A stretch of DNA of 64,000 bases from Pseudomonadota bacterium (lineage in GTDB: Bacteria; Pseudomonadota; Alphaproteobacteria; Rhizobiales; Tepidamorphaceae): assembly GCA_023458595.1 (NCBI GenBank), contig JAEWYT010000036.1:55591-119590 (forward strand). Reading direction: 5' to 3'. A program made the position numbers and the translations under genes. Of this stretch, positions 9,288 to 18,677 are shown in pieces (within the stretch, counting starts at the first letter, position 1; each line of letters opens with the position of its first letter). A model generated the notes under the pieces. It worked only from the letters and a program-made list of their open reading frames with translations. It was not told where the DNA came from and made no database searches.

Positions 9288-9382
9288 GGGTCCCCGATCA
9301 AGTCCGGGACGCCATTCTTCGTTCAAAGGCAGGGACGGAGCGCCACATCGAAGCTGCGTGTCCCGGACTTGATCCGGGACCC
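9288..9382. repeat. Palindromic intergenic repeat, family A copy 1
   Basis: The left arm GTCCCCGATCAAGTCCGGGA (9290-9309) and the right arm TCCCGGACTTGATCCGGGAC (9361-9380) are near-perfect complements around a loop of about 45 bases. A second copy with the same arm sequence lies at 33552-33661. Located between the ilvC terminator and the hydrolase gene. Likely a REP/BIME-like element. Confidence 0.75.
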
Positions 9383-9441
9383 GGTGCGGCGGTCGCCTAC
9401 GGCGGGACCTCGCTCATTTGGCTCGCGTCCCGCTCCCGAGC

Positions 9442-9468
9442 AAAAAGGCCGGCGTCACCGCCGGCCTT
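9442..9468 (-). terminator. Rho-independent terminator of ilvC
   Basis: A perfect 10-bp stem (AAGGCCGGCG / CGCCGGCCTT) with a TCAC/GTGA loop, followed on the minus strand by a T run (bases 9446-9442). It sits 24 bp after the ilvC stop codon in the direction of transcription. Confidence 0.9.
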
Positions 9469-9491
9469 CAAACCTTCCTGATCGCGACCGA

Positions 9492-10511
9492 TCAGTTCTT
9501 CGCCTTGTCGACGAGCGCGTTCGCCTTGATCCACGGCATCATGCCGCGCAGCTTCTCGCCGACCTCCTCGATCGGGTGGGCGTCGTTCATGCGCCGGGTC
9601 GCCTTGAACTTCGGCTGGCCGGCCTTGCACTCGCGGATCCATTCCGACGTGAAGGCGCCGGTCTGGATGTCCTTCAGGACGCGCTTCATCTCGGCCTTCG
9701 TCTCGTCGGTGATGATGCGCGGGCCGGAGGCGTACTCGCCGAACTCGGCGGTGTTGGAGATCGAGTAGTTCATGTTGGCGATGCCGCCCTCGTAGATGAG
9801 GTCGACGATCAGCTTCACCTCGTGCAGGCACTCGAAATAGGCCATTTCCGGCGCGTAGCCGGCATCGACCAGGGTCTCGAAGCCCGCGCGGATCAGCTCG
9901 ACCAGCCCGCCGCACAGCACCACCTGCTCGCCGAACAGGTCGGTCTCGCACTCTTCCTTGAAGGTCGTCTCGATGATGCCCGAACGGCCGCCGCCGATGG
10001 CGGAAGCATACGACAGGCAGAGGTCGTGGGCGTTGCCCGAGGCGTCCTGGGCGATCGCCATCAGGCAGGGCACGCCGCCGCCGCGCTTGTACTCCGAGCG
10101 CACGGTGTGGCCCGGGCCCTTCGGCGCGATCATGATGACGTCGATCGAGGGCTTCGCCTCGATCAGGTTGAAATGGATGTTGAGGCCGTGGGCGAAGGCG
10201 ATCGCGGCGCCGTCGCGGATGTTCGGCTCGATGTGGTCGCGCCAGATGTCGGCCTGCAGCTCGTCGGGCGTGCACATCATCATCAGGTCGGCCCACTTGG
10301 CCGCCTCGGCGACGCTCATCACCTTGAGCCCCTCGCCTTCCGCCTTCTTGGCCGAGGCGGAACCGGGACGCAGGGCGACGCAGAGATCCTTCACGCCGGA
10401 ATCCCGGAGATTCAGCGTATGGGCGTGGCCCTGGCTGCCGTAGCCGACGACGGCGACCTTCTTGCCCTTGATCAGGTTGAGGTCGGCATCACGATCGTAA
10501 TAGACACGCAT
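9492..10511 (-). CDS. ilvC: Ketol-acid reductoisomerase
   Basis: A 339-residue class I (short) enzyme, which converts 2-acetolactate and 2-aceto-2-hydroxybutyrate to dihydroxy acids with NADPH and Mg2+ in valine/isoleucine synthesis. Seen: MRVYYDRDADLNLIKGK at the start, the dinucleotide-binding VVGYGSQGHA, LIAPKGPGH-like IMIAPKGPGHTVR, and the C-terminal domain with the metal-binding SDLFGEQ-like TDLFGEQ and SNTAEFGEY. The ATG at 10511 has AAGGAGA upstream; the 32-residue open extension is not conserved-looking. Monocistronic, with a strong terminator. The acetolactate synthase genes are 5-8 kb away. Confidence 0.97.
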   Translation of the reverse strand: MRVYYDRDADLNLIKGKKVAVVGYGSQGHAHTLNLRDSGVKDLCVALRPGSASAKKAEGEGLKVMSVAEAAKWADLMMMCTPDELQADIWRDHIEPNIRDGAAIAFAHGLNIHFNLIEAKPSIDVIMIAPKGPGHTVRSEYKRGGGVPCLMAIAQDASGNAHDLCLSYASAIGGGRSGIIETTFKEECETDLFGEQVVLCGGLVELIRAGFETLVDAGYAPEMAYFECLHEVKLIVDLIYEGGIANMNYSISNTAEFGEYASGPRIITDETKAEMKRVLKDIQTGAFTSEWIRECKAGQPKFKATRRMNDAHPIEEVGEKLRGMMPWIKANALVDKAKN

Positions 10512-10659
10512 GGACGTTACTCTCCTTGGGAAATCCGTATCAGGTGAGGCGGGAAGCCCTCGATCGCTCCCCGCGCGAAGGGCTCGGCGGGGTTTTACCG
10601 TCGGCAAAGGCCTGTTGAAAGAAAAAAAGCGCCGTGTTTAGAAGGAAGACTCACAAGCC

Positions 10660-11466
10660 ATGAACGCAACGCATGGCGGGGCCGACGGCTTTCGCACCCG
10701 CATCATGGGGATCCTCAACGTCACGCCGGACTCCTTTTCCGACGGCGGGCTGTTTGCCGCCGCCAACGCAGCGATCGGCCAGGCGCTGCGTATGGCCGCC
10801 GACGGCGCGGACATCATCGACGTCGGCGGGGAATCGACGCGGCCGGGCTACGCGCCGGTCGACGCGGCGACGGAGCTTGGCCGGGTCATGCCGGTGATCG
10901 AGGCGATCGTGCCGAAGCTCGCCGTCCCCGTCTCCATCGACACCCGCAAGGCGGAGGTCGCCGCCGCCGCCGTCGCCGCGGGCGCGCGGATGGTCAACGA
11001 CATCTGGGGCCTGCAGCGCGACGACGCGATGGCCCGCATCGCGGCGGAGGCCGACGTCGAGGTCGTCGCCATGCACAACCGCGACGAGATCGACGGCTCG
11101 ATCGACATCGTCGACGACATCCGCCGCTTCTTCGAGCGCACGATCGATATCGCCCGAGCGGCCGGGATTCCGGATGCCAGGCTGATCCTCGATCCGGGGA
11201 TCGGCTTCGGCAAGACGCTGGAGCAGAACCTTCAGGCCGTGCGGCGCCTGCCCGAGATCAGGGCGCTGGGCTTTCCCGTGCTGCTCGGCGTCTCGCGCAA
11301 GTCCTCGATCGGCAGGATCCTCGACAAGCCCGTGGATGAGCGGCTGATCGGCACCATCGCGATGAACGTCTGGGCGATGCGCGACCATGTCGATATCGTG
11401 CGCGTCCACGACGTCGCCGAGCATATCGATGCCCGCAGGATCGTCGAGGCCATCCGGGAGTCCTGA
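10660..11466 (+). CDS. folP: Dihydropteroate synthase
   Basis: A 268-residue TIM-barrel enzyme joining p-aminobenzoate to 6-hydroxymethyl-dihydropterin pyrophosphate in folate synthesis. Both family signatures are present: ILNVTPDSFSDGG and DIIDVGGESTRPG. Further pterin-site segments are SIDTRKAEV, MVNDIWG and LILDPGIGFGKT, and the sulfonamide-loop equivalent LLGVSRKSSIG is intact. AAGGAAG precedes the ATG. First gene of folP-folB-folK, spaced 1 bp from folB. Divergent from ilvC. Confidence 0.96.
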   Translation: MNATHGGADGFRTRIMGILNVTPDSFSDGGLFAAANAAIGQALRMAADGADIIDVGGESTRPGYAPVDAATELGRVMPVIEAIVPKLAVPVSIDTRKAEVAAAAVAAGARMVNDIWGLQRDDAMARIAAEADVEVVAMHNRDEIDGSIDIVDDIRRFFERTIDIARAAGIPDARLILDPGIGFGKTLEQNLQAVRRLPEIRALGFPVLLGVSRKSSIGRILDKPVDERLIGTIAMNVWAMRDHVDIVRVHDVAEHIDARRIVEAIRES

Positions 11467-11467
11467 C

Positions 11468-11845
11468 ATGAGCGCGAATGATCGCATTTTCCTGCGCGGC
11501 ATCGTGCTGTTCGCCCGCCACGGGGTCCATGCGGAGGAGGAGAAGCTCGGCCAGCGATTCGAGGTCGACCTCGACTGCTGGCTCGACCTGAGCACGGCCG
11601 GCGAGAGCGACCACGTCCACGACACGATCGACTACGGTCGGCTCTACGAGACGATCCGCGAAACCGTCCAGGAAGAACGCTTCCAGCTGATCGAGGCCCT
11701 GGCCGAGCGGATCGCCGACCGGCTGCTTGCCGATTTCGGGCGCCTCGCCTCCGTCCGCGTCGAAATCCGCAAGCCGTCCGCGCCCATCCCGGGCGTGTTC
11801 GACACCGTCGGCATCGAGATACATCGCGACAGGACCAAGGCATGA
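11468..11845 (+). CDS. folB: Dihydroneopterin aldolase
   Basis: A 125-residue protein of the usual FolB length. It cleaves 7,8-dihydroneopterin to 6-hydroxymethyl-dihydropterin and glycolaldehyde. Seen: IFLRGIVLFARHGVHAEE (substrate-binding N-terminus), DTIDYGRLYETI with the Tyr of the active site, LIEALAERIADRLL, and VEIRKPSAPIPGVFDTVGIEI with the catalytic Lys. The start ATG at 11468 follows the folP stop directly; its end overlaps folK by 4 bp (ATGA). Confidence 0.94.
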   Translation: MSANDRIFLRGIVLFARHGVHAEEEKLGQRFEVDLDCWLDLSTAGESDHVHDTIDYGRLYETIRETVQEERFQLIEALAERIADRLLADFGRLASVRVEIRKPSAPIPGVFDTVGIEIHRDRTKA

Positions 11846-12339
11846 AGGAAGTCGGGTTCAGCCTCGGCAGCAATATCGGCGACAAGATCGGCAATCTGAC
11901 CCGCGCCCTGGAGCTTCTGTTCGACGGACAAGCCGTCACGTTTCTCGCCTGTTCGTCCTTCTACAGGACCGCGCCGTGGGGTTACGAGGATCAGGACTGG
12001 TTCGTGAATCTCTGCGCGGCGGGCCGGACCGCTCTGCCCGCCGAGGACCTGCTGAAACACTGCAAGGCCGTCGAGCAGACGGTCGGCCGCCGCGACACCT
12101 TCCGCTGGGGCCCGCGCGTCATCGACGTCGACATCCTCTACTACGGCGGGGAGGAAATCTCGGAACCCGATCTCGCGATCCCGCACAAGGAACTGTTCAA
12201 CCGCGCCTTCGTACTGGTGCCTCTCGCGGAGATCCGGCCCGACCTGACCCTCTCCGGCCGCCTGATCGGCAAGGAAGCGGGGCGTTTCGCCGACGAGCCG
12301 ATGGAGATCATCGCCCCGGCCTGGACGCCGGGATCCTGA
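11842..12339 (+). CDS. folK: 2-amino-4-hydroxy-6-hydroxymethyldihydropteridine pyrophosphokinase (HPPK)
   Basis: A 165-residue HPPK that transfers pyrophosphate from ATP to hydroxymethyl-dihydropterin, the step before folP. Seen: FSLGSNIGDKIGNL at the N-terminus, SSFYRTAPWGYEDQDWFVN, and the signature RWGPRVIDVDILYYGG with the two Mg-binding Asp residues, then IPHKELFNRAFVLVPLAEI. The start overlaps the folB stop (ATGA), so the three folate genes are a tightly coupled operon. It converges on the mazEF remnant, 7 bp away. Confidence 0.95.
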   Translation: MKEVGFSLGSNIGDKIGNLTRALELLFDGQAVTFLACSSFYRTAPWGYEDQDWFVNLCAAGRTALPAEDLLKHCKAVEQTVGRRDTFRWGPRVIDVDILYYGGEEISEPDLAIPHKELFNRAFVLVPLAEIRPDLTLSGRLIGKEAGRFADEPMEIIAPAWTPGS

Positions 12340-12346
12340 GGCTCGG

Positions 12347-12683
12347 CTAGCCAGGAACCAGCAATATCCGGATCAGACGCCGAACCTCCGCGAGCACCTC
12401 GTCGGACACGGCTCCGGCGATTCTGCGGATCCTGTGGTGTCGGTCCACGGATTTGACCTGGTCGACGAGAACGCAGCCGTAAAAGCCGGCGACGGGCGGA
12501 AGCACCACCTTCCAGGGCCAGGGCTCGCGTATTGCTCGTGATCGGGCAGACGACCACGAAGGACGATGTTTCGTTGTAATCCAGCGGCGAGACGACGACC
12601 GCGGGACGCAGTCCTATCTGTTCATGACCGACAGCTGGGCTGAAGTCGATCCAGGCGACCTCACCGGCGTCCGGAAGTCTCAT
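12347..12683 (-). pseudogene. MazF-type endoribonuclease toxin, frameshifted
   Basis: Start ATG at 12683 gives MRLPDAGEVAWIDFSPAVG, GLRPAVVVSPLDYN and VVVCPITSNTR, the N-terminal half of a MazF/PemK toxin. After NTR the frame turns into Arg-rich sequence. One base later (near 12531-12535, where CGAGCCCTGG could be CGACCCTGG) the MazF frame resumes with WPWKVVLPPVAGFYGCVLVD, then QVKSVD, and stops with TAG at 12347-12349. The whole span is 337 bases, so removing one base gives a normal 111-residue MazF. It overlaps the antitoxin gene by 23 bp. It is either a real inactivating insertion or a sequencing error. Confidence 0.85.
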
Positions 12684-12963
12684 TTTCCCACTCGTCCGGC
12701 CCCGGTCCGTCATACTCGGGCCACTCCGACGGCAGTATCCCCCAGTCCTCGAACGGCGGAGCGTTCTCCGGCCCGAGGCGCTTCATCTCCGCGACGAGAT
12801 CTTCGAGCGTCGGCGCAGGCGGTGCGAGCGGTGTCAGTCGCGCCGCCCCCTCCTCCACCTTGAGGTCGACTTCGCCGCCCTCCTTCAGGCCGAACTCCTC
12901 CACCGCCGCCTTCGGCAGGCGGACGGCGAGGCTGTTGCCCCACTTGGATACGCGCACCTTCAT
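12661..12963 (-). CDS. MazE-type antitoxin (AbrB-fold)
   Basis: A 100-residue antitoxin with an N-terminal swapped-hairpin AbrB DNA-binding domain (MKVRVSKWGNSLAVRLPKAA, then VEEFGLKEGGEVDLKV) and an acidic disordered C-terminus (EDWGILPSEWPEYDGPGPDE) that would bind and neutralise MazF. The ATG at 12963 has AAGGGGA ten bases upstream. It precedes and overlaps the toxin gene, the normal mazEF order. Autoregulation is suggested by the palindrome at 12979-12997 just upstream. Confidence 0.9.
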   Translation of the reverse strand: MKVRVSKWGNSLAVRLPKAAVEEFGLKEGGEVDLKVEEGAARLTPLAPPAPTLEDLVAEMKRLGPENAPPFEDWGILPSEWPEYDGPGPDEWENETSGRR

Positions 12964-12978
12964 CGCATCATTCCCCTT

Positions 12979-12997
12979 GGATATACAATGTATATCC
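12979..12997. promoter_or_regulatory. Palindromic operator in front of mazE
   Basis: GGATATACAATGTATATCC: perfect 8-base arms (GGATATAC / GTATATCC) around AAT, 15 bp before the antitoxin ATG and overlapping an AT-rich region able to serve as a -10 element on the minus strand. Position and symmetry fit the binding site of the MazE/MazF repressor complex; this is inference. Confidence 0.7.
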
Positions 12998-13021
12998 GGC
13001 GCTCTCACCTCGCAACGCCCC

Positions 13022-14221
13022 TCACCGCACGATGGTGATCCGCTCCGCCGCCCGGGTGATCGCGGTATAGAGCCAGCGCTCGCGCGTGTCCTTGAAGGCG
13101 AAGCTCTCGTCGAACAGGACGATGTCGTCCCATTGCGAGCCCTGCGCCTTGTGCACCGTGAGCGCGTAGCCGTAGTCGAACTCGTCGGAGTTGCGCCGCT
13201 GCGCCCAGGGCACTTCCTCGGCAGACTCGAACATCGCCTTCAGAACGCGGATCTTGACGATGTTCGAATAGGGCCCCTCGTCCTCGGCGCGGACCATCAT
13301 CGACAGGGCCTGCGCCTTGCCGCGGCCGACCGACATCACCTGCCACAGGCTGCCGTTCAGAAGCCCCTTCTCCGAGTTGTTCCTGAGGCAGACGAGCTTG
13401 TCGCCGGAGGCCGGCAGCGGGCCATCGAACCCTTTCAATTCACGGATGCGCTGGTTGTAGCGCCGGCGCGTCCGGTTGATGCCGAGCAGCACCTGGTCGG
13501 CCTCGAGCACCATGTCGCTGTCGATGTCGGATCGCCCGATCACCCGGCTGTCGCCGTAGCGGCCGTAGTCGAGCGTGCCGCCCTCGCGCACGGTCTGGGC
13601 GAGCTGGATGATCGGATTGTCCCGCGCCTGTCGGTGCACTTCCGTCAGCATCGCGTCGGGCTCGTGATCGGTGAAGAAGCCGCCGCCCGAGATCGGCGGA
13701 AGCTGGCCGGGATCGCCGAGCACCAGCACCGGCGTGCCGAAGCTCAGGAGGTCGCGGCCGAGCGCCTCGTCGACCATCGAGCATTCGTCGACGATGACGA
13801 GCTTCGCCTTGGCGACCGGGCTCGTCCGGTTCAGCGAGAAGGTCGGATTGACCTGCGTCTTGCCGCTCTCCTCGTCCTCGACGACCTCCTCGCCGCGCGG
13901 CCGGTAGATCAGCGAATGAATGGTCCGCGCGCCCTCGCAACCGCGCGAGCGCATCACCTGGGCGGCCTTGCCGGTGAAAGCGGCGAACAGAACGTCGCCG
14001 TCGAGTCCTTCCGCGAAATGCTGGGCGAGCATGGTCTTGCCGGTGCCCGCGTAGCCGAACAGACGGAATACCTGCGGCCCGGGCGCCTTCAGCCATCGTG
14101 AGACCGCCGTCAGCGCGGCGTCCTGTTCAGGAGAGAGCTTCAAGGGGGTGCCGACCAGCGAATCGCCATTTCCCGGCCAATCTACACCATCGCGGCGCGT
14201 CCCCGGCCGGGGCGCCCTCAC
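13022..14221 (-). CDS. RecD-like superfamily 1 DNA helicase
   Basis: A 399-residue SF1B-type helicase: Walker A GYAGTGKT (motif I), AAFTGKAAQVM (Ia), LVIVDECSMVD (II, DE-x-S), VLVLGDPGQLPP (III), and C-terminal ALTVHKAQGSQWDDIVLFDE (V) and LYTAITRAAERITIV (VI), the UvrD_C_2 region. It lacks the N-terminal domain of full RecD2. The family includes ATP-dependent 5'-3' helicases such as Dda/RecD2; the cellular role is unproven. The ATG at 14221 is the first start available; a start nearer the LKLSPEQDAAL segment is possible. No recB/recC is adjacent. Confidence 0.88.
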   Translation of the reverse strand: MRAPRPGTRRDGVDWPGNGDSLVGTPLKLSPEQDAALTAVSRWLKAPGPQVFRLFGYAGTGKTMLAQHFAEGLDGDVLFAAFTGKAAQVMRSRGCEGARTIHSLIYRPRGEEVVEDEESGKTQVNPTFSLNRTSPVAKAKLVIVDECSMVDEALGRDLLSFGTPVLVLGDPGQLPPISGGGFFTDHEPDAMLTEVHRQARDNPIIQLAQTVREGGTLDYGRYGDSRVIGRSDIDSDMVLEADQVLLGINRTRRRYNQRIRELKGFDGPLPASGDKLVCLRNNSEKGLLNGSLWQVMSVGRGKAQALSMMVRAEDEGPYSNIVKIRVLKAMFESAEEVPWAQRRNSDEFDYGYALTVHKAQGSQWDDIVLFDESFAFKDTRERWLYTAITRAAERITIVR

Positions 14222-14237
14222 CGGCGCCTCGGACCGG

Positions 14238-15155
14238 CTATACCGTCACTTCGGTCACCGGGAAGTCTGCCACGGCGGCGGACCAGTCGGGTCGCGAGTG
14301 CGCGGCCCAGTAGGCGTCGATCAGCCGCGCCGTGACCGGCCCCGGGCGGCCGTCGCCGACCGCGACACCGTCGAGCGAGGTCACCGGCATGACGCCGCCG
14401 GCAGTCGAGGTGACGAAGATCTCGTCGGCCGCGCCGAGCTCCTCCAGCGAAACGGCCCGCGCCTGCGCCTCCACGCCCATCTCGGCGAGCAGCTCGAGCG
14501 CGCTCAGGCGGGTGATGCCGTGCAGGACCCCGCCGGCCGGCGTCGCCACGCGCCCGTCCTTGACCGCGAAGATGTTGAAGCCGGGCCCCTCGGTGACGTT
14601 GCCCCGGCCGTCGGGCAGCACGACGGTGCGCGCGCCCTGCTCGTAGCCCTCGTACATGCCCATCACGAGATCGAGCCAGTGGTAGTTCTTGACCGTCGGG
14701 TCGACCGCGTCCGGGCCGATGCGCTGCGTCCCGGCGACGGCTATGGCGAGGCCCTTCTCCCGCTCCTCGGGCCTCAGGATCCAGCCGAAGGGAATGGCGA
14801 AGGCGATGAAGCGGTTGACGGCGTCGCGCGGGTCGCGGCTGAAGGTCGGCGACACGCCGCGGGTGATCACCATCTCCACGTAGGCGTCCTCGAAGCCCGA
14901 CCGCCGTACGCATTCGGCCAGGATCGCGGCGACCGTGTCGCGGCCGTAGGGAATGACGAGCTTCAGCTTCTCGGCCGACGCGAAGAAGCGGTCGAGATGC
15001 CTGTCGAGCCGGAAGAACCGGCCCTTCCAGACGTGCACCACGTCGTAGGTCGCGTCGGAGCGCAGGAAACCCCAGTCGAGGACGGAGATCTTGGCGTCCT
15101 CGATCGCACAGAAGCGCCCATCGAGAAAGGCGCAACCGGGCGGAAACCCGCTCAC
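14238..15155 (-). CDS. Fold-type IV aminotransferase resembling (R)-selective amine transaminases
   Basis: A 305-residue class IV PLP enzyme. The PLP Lys is in VDPTVKNYHWLDL, the cofactor-ring Glu in VTEGPGFNIFAV, and the phosphate loops are HGITR and STAGGVMP. From memory, SVLDWGFLRSDATYDVVHVW, the VKNYHW segment and DGRPGPVTARLIDAYW line up with (R)-amine transaminases such as ATA-117 better than with IlvE or DAAT. The GTG start at 15155 overlaps the ilvN stop by 4 bp (GTGA), so it is coupled to ilvN. Alternatives are a branched-chain or D-amino acid transaminase; assignment within the fold type is inference. Confidence 0.82.
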   Translation of the reverse strand: MSGFPPGCAFLDGRFCAIEDAKISVLDWGFLRSDATYDVVHVWKGRFFRLDRHLDRFFASAEKLKLVIPYGRDTVAAILAECVRRSGFEDAYVEMVITRGVSPTFSRDPRDAVNRFIAFAIPFGWILRPEEREKGLAIAVAGTQRIGPDAVDPTVKNYHWLDLVMGMYEGYEQGARTVVLPDGRGNVTEGPGFNIFAVKDGRVATPAGGVLHGITRLSALELLAEMGVEAQARAVSLEELGAADEIFVTSTAGGVMPVTSLDGVAVGDGRPGPVTARLIDAYWAAHSRPDWSAAVADFPVTEVTV

Positions 15156-15667
15156 ATCGCCTCCGGCCCGCGCCGGATCGCGGCGACACCCGTGCGCGCC
15201 ACCTCGACGAGACCCAGCGGCTGCATGATCGAGATGAACTGCTGGATCTTGGAGATCCGCCCGGTGATCTCGAAGACGAAATGCTCCGTCGTCGCGTCGA
15301 TCACCTGGGCGCGGAAGGCGTCGGCCAGACGCAGCGCCTCGACGCGGTGTTCGCCCTTGCCGGCGACCTTCACGAGCGCGAGCTCGCGCTCGATCGGCTT
15401 GCCGCCGGCGGTCAGGTCGACCACCCGGTGCACCGGCACCAGCCGCTCTAGCTGATGGCGGATCTGCTCGATCACCATCGGCGTGCCCGTCGTCACGATC
15501 GTGATCCGCGACAGATGCTTCTCGTGCTCGGTCTCCGAAACCGTGAGCGAGTCGATGTTGTAGCCGCGGCCCGAGAACAGGCCGATGACGCGGGCGAGCA
15601 CGCCCGGTTCGTTGTCGACGAGCACCGAAAGGGTGTGCTGTTCGACGGTCTGCACGGTCTGGAGCAT
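15152..15667 (-). CDS. ilvN: Acetolactate synthase regulatory (small) subunit
   Basis: A 171-residue small subunit that activates IlvB and confers valine feedback inhibition. The N-terminal ACT domain is seen as HTLSVLVDNEPGVLARVIGL, then FSGRGYNIDSLTVSET, where the Gly-Arg-Gly-Tyr-Asn segment lies in the valine site. The second ACT-like half carries ELALVKVAGK and ISKIQQFISIMQPLGLVEVA. Its normal partner ilvB lies upstream in the same orientation but a glutathione S-transferase gene sits between them. Its 3' end overlaps the transaminase gene. Confidence 0.95.
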   Translation of the reverse strand: MLQTVQTVEQHTLSVLVDNEPGVLARVIGLFSGRGYNIDSLTVSETEHEKHLSRITIVTTGTPMVIEQIRHQLERLVPVHRVVDLTAGGKPIERELALVKVAGKGEHRVEALRLADAFRAQVIDATTEHFVFEITGRISKIQQFISIMQPLGLVEVARTGVAAIRRGPEAM

Positions 15668-15685
15668 GGTTCTTCCTCTGTTAAC

Positions 15686-16354
15686 TCAGGCCGCCGTGAT
15701 CGCGGGTTCGTCGACTTCGTCGTGCTCGAGCACCCAGGGCTCCTGCACGCCGGCGGCCTTCCATTCCAGGAAGGCGGGCGTCGAGAGCACCGCGTCCATG
15801 TAGGCGCGCACCTCGTCGTCGACCGGGATCGAATAGGTCTCGAAGCGCGTCACCACAGGGGCGAACATGGCGTCCGCCGCGCTGAAGCGCCCGTACAGGA
15901 ACGGCCCTTCCCGGCCGAACCGGCGCCGGCACTCCGCCCACATCTGCTGCAGGCGCACCGCGTCGCGGGTCACGTCGGCGCCGCGGTCCCTGTAGGCGAA
16001 CTGCTTCCTGAGGTTCATCGGGCAGGCCGAGCGCAGCGCCATGAAGCCCGCGTGCATCTCGCAGGTGATCGAACGCGCGTGCGCGCGCGCGGCCGGAGGT
16101 ACGGGCCAGACACCCTTCTCCGGGAACTTCTCGGCGAGATACTCGAGGATCGACAGCGATTCCCACACGGTCAGGTCGCCGTCGACGAGCACCGGCACCT
16201 TGCCGCCCGGCGAATGCGTGAGGATGCGCGCCTTGGTGTCGGGCTGGTCGAGCGGGATCAGCACTTCCTCGAAGGGGATGTCGAGGTGGCGCATGGCGAG
16301 CCACGGCCTCAGCGACCAGGACGAGTAGTTCTTGTTACCGATGACGAGCTTCAT
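15686..16354 (-). CDS. Glutathione S-transferase family protein
   Basis: A 222-residue two-domain GST: thioredoxin-like N-domain (MKLVIGNKNYSSWSLRPWLA, with the SSWS catalytic-Ser region, then GKVPVLVDGD and ESLSILEYLAEKFP for glutathione binding) and an all-helical C-domain (FLYGRFSAADAMFAPVVTRF). It resembles the YfcF/zeta-like group. The ATG at 16354 is chosen because the preceding eight residues are repeat-derived. It lies between ilvB and ilvN, 18 bp upstream of ilvN, so it is probably in the ilv transcription unit; no direct role in the pathway is evident. Confidence 0.9.
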   Translation of the reverse strand: MKLVIGNKNYSSWSLRPWLAMRHLDIPFEEVLIPLDQPDTKARILTHSPGGKVPVLVDGDLTVWESLSILEYLAEKFPEKGVWPVPPAARAHARSITCEMHAGFMALRSACPMNLRKQFAYRDRGADVTRDAVRLQQMWAECRRRFGREGPFLYGRFSAADAMFAPVVTRFETYSIPVDDEVRAYMDAVLSTPAFLEWKAAGVQEPWVLEHDEVDEPAITAA

Positions 16355-16385
16355 GTTGCTATTCCGATCCCAACCCAACCGTATT

Positions 16386-16473
16386 CGTCACGGCCGGGCC
16401 TGTCCCGGCCATCCACGTCTTGGCCAAGGGCGAGGCCGTTCGTGGATGCCCGGGACGAGCCCGGGCATGACGG
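16386..16473. repeat. Palindromic intergenic repeat, family B copy 1
   Basis: The element begins CGTCACGGCCGGGCCTGTCC and ends with CGGGACGAGCCCGGGCATGA, which form a long imperfect hairpin. Copy 2 lies about 200 bases further right (16589-16676), and both are preceded by CCAACCGTATT and followed by GGTGGAA, so the duplicated unit is about 100 bp. Located between the GST gene and ilvB. Confidence 0.8.
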
Positions 16474-16588
16474 TGGAATACAGACCCGCTCCCCACACGG
16501 ATAACGGCCTTGCTGCCGGAGCAGCCATGCGAGCCGTGCTGCCAATGATGCGTTTCATCTCGCCGTTCCGACAAAATCCAACCGTATT

Positions 16589-16676
16589 CGTCATGGCCGG
16601 GCTCGTCCCGGCCATCCACGTCTTGGCCACGGGCAGGGCCGTTCGTGGATCCCCGGGACGAGCCCGGGCATGACGG
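16589..16676. repeat. Palindromic intergenic repeat, family B copy 2
   Basis: Same unit and orientation as copy 1 with a few substitutions: CGTCATGGCCGGGCTCGTCC at the left, CGGGACGAGCCCGGGCATGA at the right, central CACGTCTTGGCCACGGGC. Its right end is about 20 bp from the ilvB stop codon. REP/BIME-like; could stabilise the ilvB transcript 3' end. Confidence 0.8.
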
Positions 16677-16694
16677 TGGAAAACAACTTCGTTC

Positions 16695-18473
<1,779 letters not shown>

Positions 18474-18540
18474 GGCGAAATTCCTCTTCCTCGCGCGCTC
18501 GCGCCTTGAGCTCTTGTCCTCAAAGCGCGCATTCAGGCAA

Positions 18541-18563
18541 TAAAAAAGGCCCTCGAGGGGCCT
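18541..18563 (-). terminator. Attenuator terminator in the ilvB leader
   Basis: On the minus strand AGGCCC-CTCGA-GGGCCT is a perfect 6-bp stem followed by TTTTTTA. It lies between the leader peptide (stop at 18590) and ilvB (start 18473), the arrangement of a transcription attenuator. A competing pairing is available between 18611-18617 and 18569-18575 (GCGCACC / GGTGCGC), the leader-peptide side of the structure. Confidence 0.88.
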
Positions 18564-18589
18564 GGGGTGCGCACCGGCGTTCGCGACGG

Positions 18590-18646
18590 TTATCGGGCCG
18601 TCACGTCCGTGGTGCGCTGTCCTACGATAAGGATGTTGCCGGTCAC
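18590..18646 (-). CDS. ilvB leader peptide (attenuator)
   Basis: An 18-codon ORF, MTGNILIVGQRTTDVTAR with a GTG start at 18646 and TAA at 18590-18592. AAGGAGA lies about seven bases before the GTG. The run Ile-Leu-Ile-Val plus a later Val are the amino acids made by the downstream enzyme, as expected for a leader peptide whose ribosome stalls when branched-chain aminoacyl-tRNAs are scarce. It is too short for ordinary gene finding. The terminator follows 26 bp after the stop. Confidence 0.85.
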   Translation of the reverse strand: MTGNILIVGQRTTDVTAR

Positions 18647-18677
18647 GCCGGGTCTCCTTCACCAAAGTTGCGGGCGC

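Noticed and set aside
10615..10643. TTGAAA-N17-TTAGAA as a folP promoter
   Set aside because: Transcription would start inside or after the ribosome-binding site of folP, leaving no usable leader.
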